Below, piece after piece: positions 22,550-32,327 of a stretch of DNA of 64,000 bases. Source of the stretch: an uncultured Ruminococcus sp. Lineage in GTDB: Bacteria; Bacillota; Clostridia; Lachnospirales; Lachnospiraceae. Each line of letters begins with the position of its first letter. The stretch's first letter is position 1. The translations under genes were made by a program, and so were the position numbers. Under the pieces are notes generated by a model that was given only the letters and a program-made list of their open reading frames with translations, did no database searches and was not told the DNA's origin. Where the stretch lies: the NCBI GenBank assembly GCA_900066355.1, contig FMEL01000001.1, positions 120,852-184,851 on the forward strand. Direction: 5' to 3'.

Positions 22550-22987
22550 GTGGATTACTTGAATCGTAATATCAAGAAGATTGTTTCTTACTACAAAAGA
22601 AAAACAGGAACATCAGATCCTTTTGCCATTGCCGATCAGCTTGGTATCCTGTACCAGATTTGTGATCTGCAATTCGAAGGATGCTATATGTTCCTGAAAA
22701 ATCACCGCTACATATTTATTAATCAAAATCTTCCGGAACATGAAATGCGTCTGGTCATGGCTCATGAACTCGGACATGCTATCCTACACCGGAAGGAAAA
22801 TTGTTATTTTATTCGAACTAAAACACTTTTACTGAATTCCAAGAAGGAAATCGAAGCCAACAAATTTGCTATGGAACTGTTGCTTCCAGATTCATTCCTT
22901 GAGGAATATAGGGACTTTACTATTGATCAGATGTCCAGAATGACCGGATATCATAAAAAATTAATAGAACTGAAAATACATAATTAG
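22550..22987 (+). CDS. immA: ImmA/IrrE-type metallopeptidase
   Basis: The 145 aa protein has the HELGH zinc motif at about residue 72 and a further Glu (KEIEANKFAMELLLP) typical of ImmA/IrrE peptidases. It starts at a GTG directly after the repressor stop, or at the TTG at 22559. It likely inactivates the CI-like repressor during induction. Confidence 0.85.
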   Translation: MDYLNRNIKKIVSYYKRKTGTSDPFAIADQLGILYQICDLQFEGCYMFLKNHRYIFINQNLPEHEMRLVMAHELGHAILHRKENCYFIRTKTLLLNSKKEIEANKFAMELLLPDSFLEEYRDFTIDQMSRMTGYHKKLIELKIHN

Positions 22988-22999
22988 GAGGATTGTTTA

Positions 23000-23833
23000 T
23001 TGTCTACAGATTTTTCAAAAGAAGATGTCATCCAAAACAAGAAACATGCTATAAAAAAGTTAAATTCTATGTTAGAAGGATTTATTAATGACCCTAGTGG
23101 ACAACGTTTAAAAAAAGCCAACTTGCTTTCCTACTGGATTAAAGATTATGTCAGAATGCTCAGCTTTGAAGAAACTTTTGATCCTAAAAAAAATATTGCT
23201 TATAAACGCGGTGATATTGTAAAACTGAATTTCGGATTCAATATTGGAAGTGAATACGGTGGATTACATTATGCCATTGTTATAAATAATAAAAATCCCC
23301 ATAGTTCTTCTGTGGTTACAGTCATACCTTTAACTTCGCAAAAAAACAATAATTCTACTCATCCAAATGACGTAGAACTCGGAAATGAACTATACCGTAA
23401 TTTAAAATTAAAATATGACACTATTGCACAGCAAGTTCAGGCTGAAGAAGAAGAAATCTCCAAAACGCTTGGTTTATTTGATACTTTAATGAAAGCTGTT
23501 GATGAGAATTTATCTGTACCAGATAATTCTCCAAAATCTTCTGATGCGACAAAAGCAGCCAGAACATATTTGGAAATCGCTAAAGACTTAAAAAATGAAT
23601 GGGAAAAGAAATCAGAACAAAACAAATTGAAAACTATACAGTTAAATAAAATCAAAGCTGAAATCGAGCAAATGAAAACTGGTAGTATTGCATTAGTAGA
23701 TCAAATCACAACAATTAGTAAGATAAGAATTTATGATCCTCGAAATGCATATGGCGTATTATCAGGGATTCGGTTATCTCCAGAATCACTTGATAAAATA
23801 AATAATAAAATAAAAGAATTATTTATTTTCTAG
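23000..23833 (+). CDS. MazF/PemK-fold protein with long helical insertion
   Basis: The 277 aa protein starts with a TTG behind a GGAGG site. A PemK/MazF-like domain is visible in two pieces: residues about 65-125 (YKRGDIVKLNFGFNIGSEYGG...VTVIPLTSQ) and 225-277 (SIALVDQITTISKIRIYDP). Between them lies a coiled-coil insertion of about 100 residues. MazF proteins are usually about 110 aa and cut mRNA. It is the third gene after repressor and ImmA; no protein antitoxin is adjacent. Confidence 0.7.
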   Translation: MSTDFSKEDVIQNKKHAIKKLNSMLEGFINDPSGQRLKKANLLSYWIKDYVRMLSFEETFDPKKNIAYKRGDIVKLNFGFNIGSEYGGLHYAIVINNKNPHSSSVVTVIPLTSQKNNNSTHPNDVELGNELYRNLKLKYDTIAQQVQAEEEEISKTLGLFDTLMKAVDENLSVPDNSPKSSDATKAARTYLEIAKDLKNEWEKKSEQNKLKTIQLNKIKAEIEQMKTGSIALVDQITTISKIRIYDPRNAYGVLSGIRLSPESLDKINNKIKELFIF

Positions 23834-23842
23834 TATTTTTTC

Positions 23843-23976
23843 TTGACTGCGGTAATAATCTAATATATAATATAAATACTGTCAGAGAGTTGTATCTCTA
23901 ACAACAGAGCCTATAGGGCATAAAAGAAGACAGATTTATATTATGTGAAGGTCTCGCAGTAATGCGAGGCCTTTTA
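23843..23976 (+). ncRNA. Candidate structured small RNA with own promoter and terminator
   Basis: A near-consensus promoter TTGACT-N17-TATAAT (23843-23848, 23866-23871) is followed by a region whose ends pair (ATAAAT-A-CTGTC near 23872-23883 with GACAGATTTAT at 23929-23939) and which contains GTTG/CAAC and small internal stems. It ends in a terminator GGTCTCGCA-N4-TGCGAGGCC followed by TTTT (23950-23975). The predicted RNA is about 95-100 nt and has no good open frame. Confidence 0.55.
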
Positions 23977-24103
23977 CGTTTATTTCTGAAAAAGGTAGAA
24001 TACATACTATTATCAGCAACTATATTATCTATTTTAAACCATTTGCAGTGATGAAAATGATTGCTGCTAAATGATAAAAAACAATATTAAGGAGGAATTC
24101 TTT

Positions 24104-24448
24104 ATGAAAACATGGAAACTTGTATCAGGGATTTTGTCAATCGTATTATTTATTATGGTTGCATTTCAATCCTGCGCCGTAGGAATCGGCAATACTCTTG
24201 GTGAGACCGGAGAAGTCGGTGGTTCCGCTGGTATCATTGTTGCGATTATGCTTTTAGCGGGCGGAATTGTATCTATTGCAACACGTAAAGGCGGCAAGGG
24301 CAGCAATATTGCTCTTATTGTTCTTTTCGGCATCGGTGCGTTATTAGGCTATGGATTAGCTGGAAGTTATTCAGATTTGTACATATGGGCTACTTGGTGC
24401 TTGATCAACGTAATTTTGGCAATTGTATCACTTATAAAAAATAAATAA
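24104..24448 (+). CDS. Small polytopic membrane protein
   Basis: The 114 aa protein (start at 24104, AAGGAGG site) has four hydrophobic segments; the first looks like a lipoprotein-type signal with FQSCAVG. Similar proteins often lie next to integrases in Firmicute prophages and could act in superinfection exclusion, but that is not shown. It lies just before the integrase gene. Confidence 0.6.
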   Translation: MKTWKLVSGILSIVLFIMVAFQSCAVGIGNTLGETGEVGGSAGIIVAIMLLAGGIVSIATRKGGKGSNIALIVLFGIGALLGYGLAGSYSDLYIWATWCLINVILAIVSLIKNK

Positions 24449-24613
24449 AAGCAATAAAAAACCGATCCAGTGCTACCAACACTGAACCGGCTCAGATCTC
24501 CGAAGAGATGCTCATTTTGCAAAGATATTGTATCATCTTCGGAAGCAGCGCACAACCCAAACATTTGTGTGGCTGTTATTTTTTGTACTCAAAATTAAAA
24601 GGAAGGTGATATT

Positions 24614-25819
24614 GTGGGAGAATTACGAACAAGAAAACGTGGAAAAAGCTGGGAGTACAGCTTCGAAGGCGCGCGGATCAAAGGAAAACGCAAACCAATT
24701 TCCAAAGCAGGATTCCGGACGAAAGCAGAAGCGCTTGCTGCAGGTACTAAGGCAAAAGCCGAGTATGATCAGGCCGGTATTATATTTAAAGCATCAGAGA
24801 TGTCTCTCTCTGATTATCTGGATTTCTGGCTGGATGGTAATGTCAAGACTAATATGACATACAACACATACGATACTTATGCATCTGCTGTTAAGTTACA
24901 TATTAAACCGGCATTAGGGAACTATAAGCTTTCTGCACTTTCTCCTGCTGCCATCCAGCAATGGATTGATTCGCTAAAAGCAAAAGGATTATCCGAGCAG
25001 AGCATTGCCAATTATCGTGGTGTGCTCTCTGGAGCATTGAAGTATGCAGTATATCCATGCCAGTATCTTCGCCAAAATCCCTGCTCTTACACTCGTGTCC
25101 CCAGCGTTCCGGTTACTCAGGATCAGAGAGAGCACAGGGAGTATGTGTGCAGTAGTGAGGCATGGTCAGATATCGTCGACTATTTCAACGGTACCTGCTA
25201 CTATCTGCCTCTTATGATCTGCTACCACACCGGTATGCGTATTGGAGAGTGTTTCGGGCTGGATCTGCAGCGTGATGTGGACTTCCGCCGACACACGATT
25301 TCTGTCAACCGTCAGCTGCAGAAAGAGGACAAACAATGGATCTATAAGAATCCGAAATATGATTCTTTCCGGAAGCTAAAAATAGGTCCCACTCTCGAAG
25401 CATTGTTGAAGTCAGAGATTACCGTTATGAAAATGAATCGGTTAAGATATGGGGAATACTACACAAGAACTTATGTTGATAATTCTTTGCATCTGCACTG
25501 TGTTCCTGCAAATCAGGACGTTCCTCCAGACTACAGAGAAGTGTGGCCTCTGACAAAAGAGAATGGCGAAATGCTGACTACCGAAAGCATTAAGTACTGT
25601 ACCAGAATTATCAAACACAAACTGGGGTATACCGCTTTTCATCCTCATAGTCTACGTCACACTCACGGAACGATCCTTGCAGAAAACGGAGCTTCCCCGA
25701 AGACCATTATGGAACGTCTCGGACACAAAAATATTAAAGTCACAATGGAACGTTATGTCTACAATACAGAAAAAATGCAGGATGAAGCTGTAGCACTTTT
25801 TGAGGCTGCCATAAAGTAA
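24614..25819 (+). CDS. int: Prophage integrase (tyrosine recombinase)
   Basis: The 401 aa protein starts with a GTG behind a GGAAGG site. It has an AP2-like arm domain (ELRTRKRGKSWEYSFEGA), a core-binding SAM-like domain (SLSDYLDFWLDG...) and the catalytic domain with Arg in HTGMRIGECFGL, HxxR in HSLRHTHGTIL and Tyr in VTMERYVYNTE. It inserts and excises the prophage at the adjacent attachment site. Confidence 0.93.
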   Translation: MGELRTRKRGKSWEYSFEGARIKGKRKPISKAGFRTKAEALAAGTKAKAEYDQAGIIFKASEMSLSDYLDFWLDGNVKTNMTYNTYDTYASAVKLHIKPALGNYKLSALSPAAIQQWIDSLKAKGLSEQSIANYRGVLSGALKYAVYPCQYLRQNPCSYTRVPSVPVTQDQREHREYVCSSEAWSDIVDYFNGTCYYLPLMICYHTGMRIGECFGLDLQRDVDFRRHTISVNRQLQKEDKQWIYKNPKYDSFRKLKIGPTLEALLKSEITVMKMNRLRYGEYYTRTYVDNSLHLHCVPANQDVPPDYREVWPLTKENGEMLTTESIKYCTRIIKHKLGYTAFHPHSLRHTHGTILAENGASPKTIMERLGHKNIKVTMERYVYNTEKMQDEAVALFEAAIK

Positions 25820-25821
25820 AA

Positions 25822-25912
25822 TTGCCTACCATCTGAAAAAATGGTAGGCAAACGGTAGGCAAAACCGTATTTTTCACTTTAAGAAATGCCGGAAAGTCGC
25901 ATAAATACTGGA
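25822..25912. other. Prophage right end with terminator hairpin; attachment site not resolved
   Basis: A strong hairpin TTGCCTACCAT/ATGGTAGGCAA (25822-25852) lies just behind the integrase; on the minus strand a TTTT tract follows, so it can end transcripts of the regulator gene. GGTAGGCAAA is repeated once more at 25854. The phage-host junction must lie within this stretch or in the last codons of the neighbouring gene, but the other end of the prophage is outside the window, so the core cannot be named. Confidence 0.5.
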
Positions 25913-27001
25913 TTAATACTCAAGCGTTTCCATATACTTCATGTACCTTACAACCATCAGTGCAATCTTGAAGGTAATTGCATCTTCGAATACACGAAGA
26001 TCCAGTCCGGTACTCTTCTGAAGCTTGTCCAGACGATAAACCAGTGTATTTCTGTGGATATAGAGCTGTCTTGATGTCTCAGAAACATTCAGGCTGTTCT
26101 CGAAGAACTTATCGATTGTAACAAGTGTCTCTTCATCGAAATCATCCGGTGATTTATTCTCGAAAATCTCCTTAATGAACATTTTGCACAGCGGAATCGG
26201 CAGCTGATAGATCAGACGTCCGATACCAAGAGAACTATATGCAATGACATCCTTCTCACCGAAGAAAATCTTGCCGACATCAAGTGCCATGCGGGCTTCT
26301 TTATAAGAACGGGAAACTTCTTTCAGTTCGTTGACGATCGTACCATATGCAATATGTGTCTCTTCTGTCTGATTTAATCCAAGTGAATCAAGGATTGCAT
26401 GTGCAAGCTTATCCATCTCCGGATAACCTTCACCCTCCTCGAGTTCTTTTACAATAATGATGCTCTTCTCATCTACTGCAGTAATGAAATCTTTGCTCTT
26501 ACCGCCGAAAAAGCTCTTAACGCTTTCCATTGCACTGTGATCCTTCTCCTGCTGAAGTTCAAGAATCATAACTACACGACGGACATCCGCATCGATATGA
26601 AGTTTCTTCGCACGGTTATAAATATCAACCAGAAGCAGGTTATCAAGAAGAAGATTCTTGATAAAGCTGTCTTTGTCGAATCTTTCTTTATAGGCTACAA
26701 TGAGGTTCTGAATCTGGAATGCAGCAAGTTTGCCAACCATGTAAGTATCCTCATCATCTCCATGCGCAACCAGCACATATTCCAGCTGATAATCATCGCA
26801 AACTTTAAAATACTGGAATCCCTTTACAAGCTGACTGTCTGCCTGGGATTCTACAAAAGCCTGTATATCTCCCGGCTGAATTGAAAAATCTGCAAACGTT
26901 GTTGCGAGTACCTTTCCCTCTGTGTCAATGATGCAAAATTCTGTTCTGGAAATTTCTTTAAGTCCTTCCAGCGTATTCTGAAGTACCTGATTTGATATCA
27001 T
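25913..27001 (-). CDS. CdaR/PucR-family transcription regulator
   Basis: The 362 aa protein has an N-terminal sensor-like domain (GLKEISRTEFCIIDTEGKVLATT), a CdaR GGDEF-like middle and a PucR-type C-terminal HTH (FFENSLNVSETSRQLYIHRNTLVYRLDKL). Members regulate sugar diacid or purine use. The effector cannot be guessed. Upstream are two TTTTGGTC direct repeats (about 27.1 kb) that might be autoregulatory. It borders the prophage. Confidence 0.8.
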   Translation of the reverse strand: MISNQVLQNTLEGLKEISRTEFCIIDTEGKVLATTFADFSIQPGDIQAFVESQADSQLVKGFQYFKVCDDYQLEYVLVAHGDDEDTYMVGKLAAFQIQNLIVAYKERFDKDSFIKNLLLDNLLLVDIYNRAKKLHIDADVRRVVMILELQQEKDHSAMESVKSFFGGKSKDFITAVDEKSIIIVKELEEGEGYPEMDKLAHAILDSLGLNQTEETHIAYGTIVNELKEVSRSYKEARMALDVGKIFFGEKDVIAYSSLGIGRLIYQLPIPLCKMFIKEIFENKSPDDFDEETLVTIDKFFENSLNVSETSRQLYIHRNTLVYRLDKLQKSTGLDLRVFEDAITFKIALMVVRYMKYMETLEY

Positions 27002-27142
27002 CTGCTTACATCCCTTCTCGCTTACTGCGCGTTTTTCTCCTTTTTCCCCATAGGCTTGCTATACTAAATGTTATTTTAATACAAAATGACCAAAAATAAA
27101 AGACCAAAACTTAAATTTTTTACATTTTTTTGTGAATAATTC

Positions 27143-28006
27143 CTATTTTTCTATGAAACCTTCCCCATGAACCTCTCTTGCATCACCTACGATCACAAAT
27201 GCATTCTCATCAATTTCGTCAATTTTTTCTTTTAAATGAACCAGCTCTTTCTTTCCGACTACACAGAACAGCATCAGTTTATCCGTTCCGGAGTACATTC
27301 CCTTTGCTGAAATCCCTGTGATTCCACGATCAAGATCTTCCATGACAATCTTTGCCACTTCATCCGGCTTATCCGTAATAATGTAAACAGCTTTTGAGAA
27401 TTTCAGTCCTTCAATAATTCCATCAGAAACTTTCGTCACAAGGAATACTGCAATAATTGCATACAGCGCACGCTCTACCCCAAATACATACATGCCGACT
27501 ACAACTACTGCTCCATCTATAAACTGCATGATCTGCGCGATTGAATAATGATTCAGATATTTCTGGATGATAGCTGCCAGAAGATCCGTGCCCCCGGTCG
27601 TTCCGCCTCCGAGAAACACACATCCGATTCCGATCCCCTGCAGAAGTCCTCCATATAAGGCAACCAGAAGAAAATCGCCGGACAGCTTCCATGCCGGAAG
27701 GATTGCCAGCCAGATCGTCAGCGAAAGATCTCCCAGAAGTGCTTTTTTTACAAATTTGAAACCTTTTATTTTAGCGGCGAGAAGAAAAAACGGAACGTTC
27801 AATACAAGGTTGGTGACCCAGAGCGGAATTCCATCTCCGTACAGCCCTTTTGTCCAGGCTTTGACAAGAATCGCAATACCGGAAAATCCTCCTGTAACCA
27901 TTCCTGCTGCATCAAAACAGGATGTGATTGCAGTTGCCATAAGTCCGGTTCCGACAATGATCAGAATATATTCCAGATACCACACTTTTTTTCCAGCAAT
28001 TTTCAT
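27143..28006 (-). CDS. YitT-family membrane protein
   Basis: The 287 aa protein matches YitT/DUF161: about five or six membrane helices in residues 10-190 with the GGTTGGTDLLAAI motif, then a cytoplasmic DUF2179 domain (YIITDKPDEVAKIVMEDLDRGIT...). The substrate of this family is not established. Nothing unusual in length. Confidence 0.85.
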   Translation of the reverse strand: MKIAGKKVWYLEYILIIVGTGLMATAITSCFDAAGMVTGGFSGIAILVKAWTKGLYGDGIPLWVTNLVLNVPFFLLAAKIKGFKFVKKALLGDLSLTIWLAILPAWKLSGDFLLVALYGGLLQGIGIGCVFLGGGTTGGTDLLAAIIQKYLNHYSIAQIMQFIDGAVVVVGMYVFGVERALYAIIAVFLVTKVSDGIIEGLKFSKAVYIITDKPDEVAKIVMEDLDRGITGISAKGMYSGTDKLMLFCVVGKKELVHLKEKIDEIDENAFVIVGDAREVHGEGFIEK

Positions 28007-28056
28007 AAGTACTCCTTTCTCTGTTGCTATATCTCAGTAAAGTAACCCTCAACCTA

Positions 28057-28096
28057 AAAGAACGGGATACAGCGAAATGCTGTTTCCCGTTCTTAG
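28057..28096 (-). terminator. Terminator after the PqqD-like gene
   Basis: AGAACGGGA and TCCCGTTCT (28059-28067, 28085-28093) pair around a CAGC/GCTG inner stem, and the minus strand continues TTTTAG. It ends the OPT-PqqD-like transcript before the YitT gene. Confidence 0.75.
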
Positions 28097-28102
28097 TGTG
28101 CC

Positions 28103-28504
28103 CTACTTGGAAGGCTTATTTGCAAATTTAATAAAATGATAGCTCTCAACAATCTCGAAATATTTGATAATTCTCGGATACAGAGGTTCGGCTGCTTCTC
28201 CGAATTCACTCTTCACCAGTGCTGCGATATCGGATACGGTACGCTTTCCATCGATCAGCGGCCAGATAAAAGTGCCCTGTGCGTCAAGATGGACTTTTGT
28301 GTACTGAGGTTTGTTGAATACCTTCTGTGCAATTTTATTGAACAGTCCCGTATTCTCCACATCCAGTATCACACGTCCTTTTATGTCCTTATGCCAGTGA
28401 AGTTCTTCGGATCTTACCGGAATCAGATCAAGATAGTTGATATCCATATTTTGTTTTTTGCTTTTTTTATTCTGTTTTCTCATCAGGCTTTTTTCTTTTT
28501 CCAT
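28103..28504 (-). CDS. PqqD-like protein
   Basis: A 133 aa protein whose last 80 residues resemble the PqqD peptide-binding fold (VHLDAQGTFIWPLIDGKRTVSDIAALVKSEFGE). PqqD-type domains normally deliver a precursor peptide to a radical-SAM enzyme, but none is nearby. It overlaps the end of the OPT transporter gene; an ATG at 28483 in the TGATG overlap would be an alternative start. Its role beside a peptide transporter is unclear. Confidence 0.65.
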   Translation of the reverse strand: MEKEKSLMRKQNKKSKKQNMDINYLDLIPVRSEELHWHKDIKGRVILDVENTGLFNKIAQKVFNKPQYTKVHLDAQGTFIWPLIDGKRTVSDIAALVKSEFGEAAEPLYPRIIKYFEIVESYHFIKFANKPSK

Positions 28505-30381
28505 AAGGAGAATTTCAGCAGTGTCAGGATCATGATGATCATGAGAACAACACCACCGATGTTACCAAAGTTAACAACTCCGGATACATCCAGACTGATA
28601 CCTGCAACTGCAAGGATAGCAAGTGCGATACCTACAAGACCTTCGCCGGCGATCATACCTGCACAGTATAATGTACCGTCTGTAACCTGATCGTTCTTTG
28701 TTTCTTCATCAACGTTCTTTCTGCCATCCATAAACATACGAACAACACCACCGATCATGATGGTTGCGTTCAGATAGATTGGAAGGTAAAGACCGATTGC
28801 AAAAGGCATTACCGGAATTCTTAGGATTTCCATACCAAGTGCAAGGAATACACCGATGAATACAAGTGCCCATGGAAGGTTTCCTCCCATGATACCCTCA
28901 ACGATCATCTTCATAAGACCTGCCTGAGGAGCCGGAACTTCTGCTCCGCCATATCCCCATGCTGCATCCAGAAGATACAGAACACCACCGATTGCAAGAC
29001 CGGAAGCAACAACACCGATCAGCTCACCGATCTGCTGTGTCTTAGGAGTTGCTCCAAGAAGGTATCCTGTCTTAAGGTCCTGAGAAGTATCACCAGCGAT
29101 TGCTGCGATGATACAGATTACAGAACCGATTGCGATTGCTGCTTTCATACCATCGATTCCAGTCTGTCCGCTACTCTTGATTACCATTGTGGAAATCAGA
29201 AGTGTAGCGATTGCCATACCGGAAACCGGGTTGTTGGAGCTACCGATCATACCTACCATACGGGAAGATACAGTTGCAAAGAAGAATCCGAAGATTACGA
29301 TAAGAAGTGCTCCAAGCGGATTAACCGGGATAGCCGGTACTGCCCAGATAATAACTACCATTGCAACGATACCGATCAGGATGAAGTTCATCGGAAGATC
29401 TCTGTCTGTTCTTGCAGTTCCCTTTACAGATCCGCCCTTCATGCTCTTCATGGAATCACGGAATGTGCTGATGATCAGCGGCAGAGATTTGATCAGGGAA
29501 ATGATACCACCTGTAGCGATGGCACCTGCTCCGATGTATTTCACATATTTGCTCCAGATTGCTGCTGCACCACCAGCCGCATACAGCTGTGAAATAGTCA
29601 CTCCCGGATCAGCCGGATACAGCCAAGTATCTGGTCCAAACAGGCAGATCATCGGGATGATAACCAGCCATCCGACGATAGAACCTACAAACATGAACGA
29701 TGCTACACGTGGTCCTACAATATAACCAACACCAAGAAGTGCCGGATATACTTCCATACCGATTTCACCCTTAAGGGATGTAAATGCTGCAGAAACGTCT
29801 GCCGGAATAACTTTCAGACCGTCAACAACAAATTTGAAGACTGCTGCAAGTCCCATACCGGAAAATACAGTAGAAGCGTTTGCACCGCCTTCTTCACCTG
29901 CAAGAAGTACGTCTGCACATGCAGTTCCTTCCGGATAAAGAAGTGTTGCATGCTCTTTAACAATAAGAGCGTTACGAAGCGGTACCATGAAAAGTACACC
30001 AAGGACACCACCGCAAAGTGCGATCAGAGTGATCTCTACCAGACTCGGTTTATCACAGAGACCTTCTTCTGCCCATAAGAAAAGAGCAGGCATTGTAAAA
30101 ATAGCACCTGCTGCAAGTGACTCACCGGCGGAACCGATCGTCTGCACCAGATTGCTCTCCAGAATGGAGTTTTTCTTCATGATGACACGGATAACACCCA
30201 TGGAAATAACTGCTGCCGGAATAGATGCGGAAACAGTCATACCGACACGAAGTCCGAGGTATGCGTTAGCTGCACCGAATACGATAGCAAGGATGACACC
30301 CATGAGCACAGATGTGACCGTCATTTCCGCTGTTACTTTTTCAGCAGGAATATACGGTTTGAACTCTTTGTTCTCGTTCAT
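28483..30381 (-). CDS. OPT-family oligopeptide transporter
   Basis: The 632 aa protein is an OPT transporter: about 15 membrane helices, conserved NAYLGLRVGMTVSASIPAAV near residue 40, and GDTSQDLKTGYLLGATPK near residue 430 as in this family. It would import oligopeptides or metal chelates. It has its own promoter at 30.43 kb and shares a transcript with the PqqD-like gene. Confidence 0.9.
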   Translation of the reverse strand: MNENKEFKPYIPAEKVTAEMTVTSVLMGVILAIVFGAANAYLGLRVGMTVSASIPAAVISMGVIRVIMKKNSILESNLVQTIGSAGESLAAGAIFTMPALFLWAEEGLCDKPSLVEITLIALCGGVLGVLFMVPLRNALIVKEHATLLYPEGTACADVLLAGEEGGANASTVFSGMGLAAVFKFVVDGLKVIPADVSAAFTSLKGEIGMEVYPALLGVGYIVGPRVASFMFVGSIVGWLVIIPMICLFGPDTWLYPADPGVTISQLYAAGGAAAIWSKYVKYIGAGAIATGGIISLIKSLPLIISTFRDSMKSMKGGSVKGTARTDRDLPMNFILIGIVAMVVIIWAVPAIPVNPLGALLIVIFGFFFATVSSRMVGMIGSSNNPVSGMAIATLLISTMVIKSSGQTGIDGMKAAIAIGSVICIIAAIAGDTSQDLKTGYLLGATPKTQQIGELIGVVASGLAIGGVLYLLDAAWGYGGAEVPAPQAGLMKMIVEGIMGGNLPWALVFIGVFLALGMEILRIPVMPFAIGLYLPIYLNATIMIGGVVRMFMDGRKNVDEETKNDQVTDGTLYCAGMIAGEGLVGIALAILAVAGISLDVSGVVNFGNIGGVVLMIIMILTLLKFSLWKKKKA

Positions 30382-30423
30382 TGATTTCCTCTCCCTTTTT
30401 TTTTGTTATGAACCTCTTATTAT

Positions 30424-30452
30424 TATAACCGACTTTGTCAGTATTCGCAAGG
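30424..30452 (-). promoter_or_regulatory. Promoter of the OPT transporter gene
   Basis: On the minus strand TTGCGA (30452-30447) and TATAAT (30429-30424) are exactly 17 nt apart, 43 nt before the ATG at 30381. Confidence 0.65.
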
Positions 30453-30527
30453 GCGATTTTATGAACTTTTTATACTTTTGTTCGTTTTATTTAACATTTT
30501 TTAGAAATATTGCACTTTTTTTGTCTA

Positions 30528-32327
30528 TCATTCATCAATCTCAAGCTGTTTTGTCAGATATTTCCCGACAATTCTCGAAAATTTCGTAATATCGTGGATA
30601 TACGCAAAGTCTTTACCGAAAATCTTTTTCTCCGTATCCAGATCTTTTTCTTCCCCCGCAAAAACACCAAGAACGCTGACATCAAGATTTCGGAGACGCC
30701 GCACTTCCATCCCCGTGTCCGTTACTGCTACTTTGCCACGATATGGCTGCGGATTTTTTGCATTCGGACGGTTTACGATCACATCATACGGCCTGCCGTC
30801 ACTTAAGATGATCATGATTTTCTTCTCTTCTTCCCGCTGGAGGAGATCATATCCGGCAGTCCGGATTGCAAGTCCGTCACGGTTATTGGAAGAAGTTACA
30901 TAATTAAAAATGTTTTCATTTTCTGAACGCGGATCATCATATTTACGGAATCTGTGCAGGATCGTGTAATCCCAGAAAGTGCAGAAGCTCATGACTCTGT
31001 GTGGGATCTCCACATTACTGAGTGCTTCACTGATGATATATGCCTGAATTGCCACTTCACCCTGGCGGCTCATCTGCGAGCCACTTGCATCAATCAGAAC
31101 ATCTACTACAAAATCCGCTGAATCTCCTTTCAGTTCCTGTTCAAAGATTCTTGCCTCTTTACTTCGTCCTACTCTCCACAAACGGGACGGAACCACTCTG
31201 CCTCTGTCTGAAAAGACACTCTGGCTTTCACTCCTGAGCACCAGGGATTTTCGTAACGTCTCTGTCAGCTCTGAAATATTCTGTTTCACGATCCGGTGTT
31301 TATCATGATACAGCCAGATATTTTTATTTTTGAGGCGTTTCGCGTATTCATACTGGTAATTTCTCTTTACCGGATTTTTCAGAATTCCTTCTGTGAAATA
31401 CAGGCTGCAGTCACTGTGGATATCTCTGCACATCAGATAATTCATGCGTTTTTCTTCTGCTTCAGTCAGATACGTGATGCCATAATTCAGTTCCACATAT
31501 GTGTGGGCTTTTTCCTGCATCTCCGGTGTAACCACTGTTACCTTTCGTCTTCTCTCACGTTTTTCTTCCATTTCTTCGGTAACGGCAGCATTCTCAAGTC
31601 CGGCAACATTTGTTGTCAGCTTATCTACGTATGTTTCCAGAGCTTCCTCATACATTTCCTCCGAAAGATAATCCTCCCACGAAAATTCAGTCAGATCTTC
31701 CAGTGTAACCGCAAGCACCTGTTCCAGAGTTCCATGATTACGCTCAAACTTCGGATCGATCAGCGAATTGTACAGCCGGTCAATAATCCTGATCAGTTCC
31801 ATCGTATCTTTCGTACTGCCGGCTTCCTGTACCAATTCCATAAACGGCTGCATTTTCTGCTCTGTATGATACTCTCCTTCGGAAAGTCTGCGCCTTAGGA
31901 CATTCACTTTAAGCCTGCCGGCAAGATCTGCATGTGATGGCATTTTTTCGAATTCCTGATCCAGAATATCCTCAAAACACTGTCTCTGCATAGAACGGAT
32001 CCCCGGTCGCTCTTCACAGACTTTTTCACCGATAGCTTCTTCTATACAGAGCTGTGCCACGAAAGTCAGCTCATTTTCTCCTGCTTCCATAAATATCTTT
32101 TTGACAAGATAAAGCCCGAGCATATCCTTATCATAATATCTGGCAAGAGCTCCCTGTTTGATTCCGTCATAGAGCGCAATTGCCTTTGATCTCAGAAAAA
32201 GTGACACGTCAGGCTTCATATCCAGTCCGTAATCACCGCTGACTGTCCACAGGAGATTGCGGATCCTGTTTTCCAGTTCCAGACGGTAATCATCAATTTC
32301 AACTGGTTCCGTATTATTCATAGACAT
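30528..32327 (-). CDS. VWA-domain protein (MoxR partner)
   Basis: The 599 aa protein has a C-terminal von Willebrand A domain with the MIDAS motif DASGS at about residue 400 (VDVLIDASGSQMSRQG) and a Thr/Asp loop further on. The N-terminal two thirds are helical. With the MoxR-type ATPase in front (14 bp overlap) it forms the common MoxR-VWA pair that remodels or metallates a client complex. The client cannot be named here. Confidence 0.8.
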   Translation of the reverse strand: MSMNNTEPVEIDDYRLELENRIRNLLWTVSGDYGLDMKPDVSLFLRSKAIALYDGIKQGALARYYDKDMLGLYLVKKIFMEAGENELTFVAQLCIEEAIGEKVCEERPGIRSMQRQCFEDILDQEFEKMPSHADLAGRLKVNVLRRRLSEGEYHTEQKMQPFMELVQEAGSTKDTMELIRIIDRLYNSLIDPKFERNHGTLEQVLAVTLEDLTEFSWEDYLSEEMYEEALETYVDKLTTNVAGLENAAVTEEMEEKRERRRKVTVVTPEMQEKAHTYVELNYGITYLTEAEEKRMNYLMCRDIHSDCSLYFTEGILKNPVKRNYQYEYAKRLKNKNIWLYHDKHRIVKQNISELTETLRKSLVLRSESQSVFSDRGRVVPSRLWRVGRSKEARIFEQELKGDSADFVVDVLIDASGSQMSRQGEVAIQAYIISEALSNVEIPHRVMSFCTFWDYTILHRFRKYDDPRSENENIFNYVTSSNNRDGLAIRTAGYDLLQREEEKKIMIILSDGRPYDVIVNRPNAKNPQPYRGKVAVTDTGMEVRRLRNLDVSVLGVFAGEEKDLDTEKKIFGKDFAYIHDITKFSRIVGKYLTKQLEIDE

